Assembly (NCBI GenBank): GCA_002050165.1 | Contig: MWSW01000012.1 | Location: 310,001 to 374,000, forward strand | Source of the DNA: Candidatus Tepidiaquacellales bacterium OLB4/UTCHB1 | GTDB taxonomy: Bacteria > Bacteroidota > Ignavibacteria > Tepidaquicellales > Tepidaquicellaceae | DNA: 64,000 nt | Reading direction: 5' to 3' | Part shown: positions 63,488 to 64,000 of the stretch, piece by piece | Layout: the number at the start of each line of letters is the position of its first letter | How positions within the stretch are numbered: position 1 is the first letter of the stretch | Program-made: the position numbers and the translations under genes | Notes under the pieces: generated by a model | Told to the model about the DNA's origin: nothing | Databases searched by the model: none | What the model saw: only the letters and a program-made list of their open reading frames with translations

Positions 63488-64000
63488 CAAATATGATAAA
63501 AGAATTCTACTGTTTCCACTTTGTAGCCACATCTTTCATATAGTCTGCACGCTGGATAATTGTCTCCTTGGGTGACAACTTGTATAGACTTATACCCTTT
63601 GTCTGAAAACCACTTTTCAGCACTTTCCATAAGTATTCTTCCATATCCATTTCCACGAAAGAGATAGTCAACTGCGATTATTCCAATATCTGCTCTATTA
63701 TTTTTTTCTCCTAATGTAACAAAGCCTTTTAAATCGGTTTTTTCTAATAATACGAGAACTTCTTTTGCAATTTTGTGATTTAATGAATTAATCATCCATA
63801 ATGAATACATTTCTTCATATTTCTCTTTACCTATTTTTTTGTCAACATTAAATCTGGAATATATACCACTTTGAATTGCCAGTTCAATCAACTTGTCCTT
63901 AAAAGGTGTGCTTACACTTGAATTAACTGAATGTATTGAATTGTGAAAAATCGAGGCGCTATTTATGTCTTTAACATAGGTGGTCTTTTTGTCTACTAAT
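63478..64000 (-). CDS. wecD: dTDP-4-amino-4,6-dideoxy sugar N-acetyltransferase, partial (WecD-like GNAT)
   Basis: Only the last ~174 codons are present; the frame is open to the right edge, so the TTG at 63891 is internal. GNAT core: VLVLLEKTDLKGFVTLGEKN, IIAVDYLFRGNGYGRILMESAEKW (acetyl-CoA loop RGNGYG), VVTQGDNYPACRLYERCGYKVE and FFYHIW at the end, as in WecD. It should acetylate the 4-amino group made by WecE, giving dTDP-Fuc4NAc. The separation from wecE is 224 bases. Confidence 0.85.
   Translation of the reverse strand, partial: LVDKKTTYVKDINSASIFHNSIHSVNSSVSTPFKDKLIELAIQSGIYSRFNVDKKIGKEKYEEMYSLWMINSLNHKIAKEVLVLLEKTDLKGFVTLGEKNNRADIGIIAVDYLFRGNGYGRILMESAEKWFSDKGYKSIQVVTQGDNYPACRLYERCGYKVETVEFFYHIWKK

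Noticed and set aside
63335-63532. 65-codon minus-strand frame
   Set aside because: Overlaps the end of wecD in another frame and covers the inverted repeat; no family likeness.

Overview
The window looks like a chromosome segment of a Bacteroidota/Chlorobiota-group bacterium, most likely an Ignavibacteria-type lineage. Three very similar type IX secretion (T9SS) C-terminal signals carry the QNYPNPFNP motif typical of that group. The primary sigma factor is the short (~284 aa) kind, and the ribosomal operon has a TTG-N20-TATTTTTG promoter of Bacteroidota type. Assignment below phylum level is inference.

Layout. (1) 1-2123: the end of a benzoyl-CoA degradation cluster (had, partial; oah/bamA; dch). 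(2) 2169-5369: single genes (atypical SDR, methyltransferase, outer-membrane protein, tRNA-Arg, esterase). (3) 5443-13148, minus strand: rpoD, and the fused str/S10 operon rpsL-rpsG-fusA-tRNA-Ile(UAU)-tuf-rpsJ-rplC-rplD-rplW, which stops at rplW instead of continuing into rplB. (4) 13232-17008, minus: cdaA-pcm-yigZ and an outer-membrane barrel. (5) 17118-24315, plus: scpA-scpB-rluB, lysS, then cystathionine beta-synthase, cystathionine gamma-lyase and a PAP2 phosphatase. (6) 24312-31568, minus: LON-domain protein, GT9, DUF3108 and queE; two lipoproteins and a Tat-exported superoxide dismutase; then an Rrf2-cysteine desulfurase-IscA operon with an IscR-like operator. (7) 31620-43112, minus: three large T9SS-secreted proteins, each followed by a copy of the same terminator and ending in near-identical sorting domains. 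(8) 43299-48540: membrane glycosyltransferases, an O-antigen polymerase/ligase and a small outer-membrane protein. (9) 48574-50009: a repeat-rich island with a four-helix-bundle (S23/IVP) pseudogene between AGTAA-type inverted repeats and a 454-bp tandem array of a GxxExxY gene. (10) 50019-64000, minus: a surface polysaccharide cluster with glycosyltransferases, a UDP-GlcNAc 2-epimerase-type enzyme, an O-antigen polymerase, a TylF-like methyltransferase, wecE and wecD (partial), and three sugar amidotransferases.

The most interesting part is the combination of regions 7 and 10. Two of the amidotransferases are single-chain fusions of a class-II (Ntn) glutaminase with a WbpG-type PP-loop domain and a four-cysteine knuckle; the third is a stand-alone WbpG-like protein that has lost the knuckle. 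In T9SS organisms the cargo is linked to surface polysaccharide through an amidated amino-uronic acid sugar, so this cluster is a candidate for making such a linker or a related amidated glycan. That link is inference. The repeat island next to it looks like a nest of small repetitive gene cassettes without any transposase.
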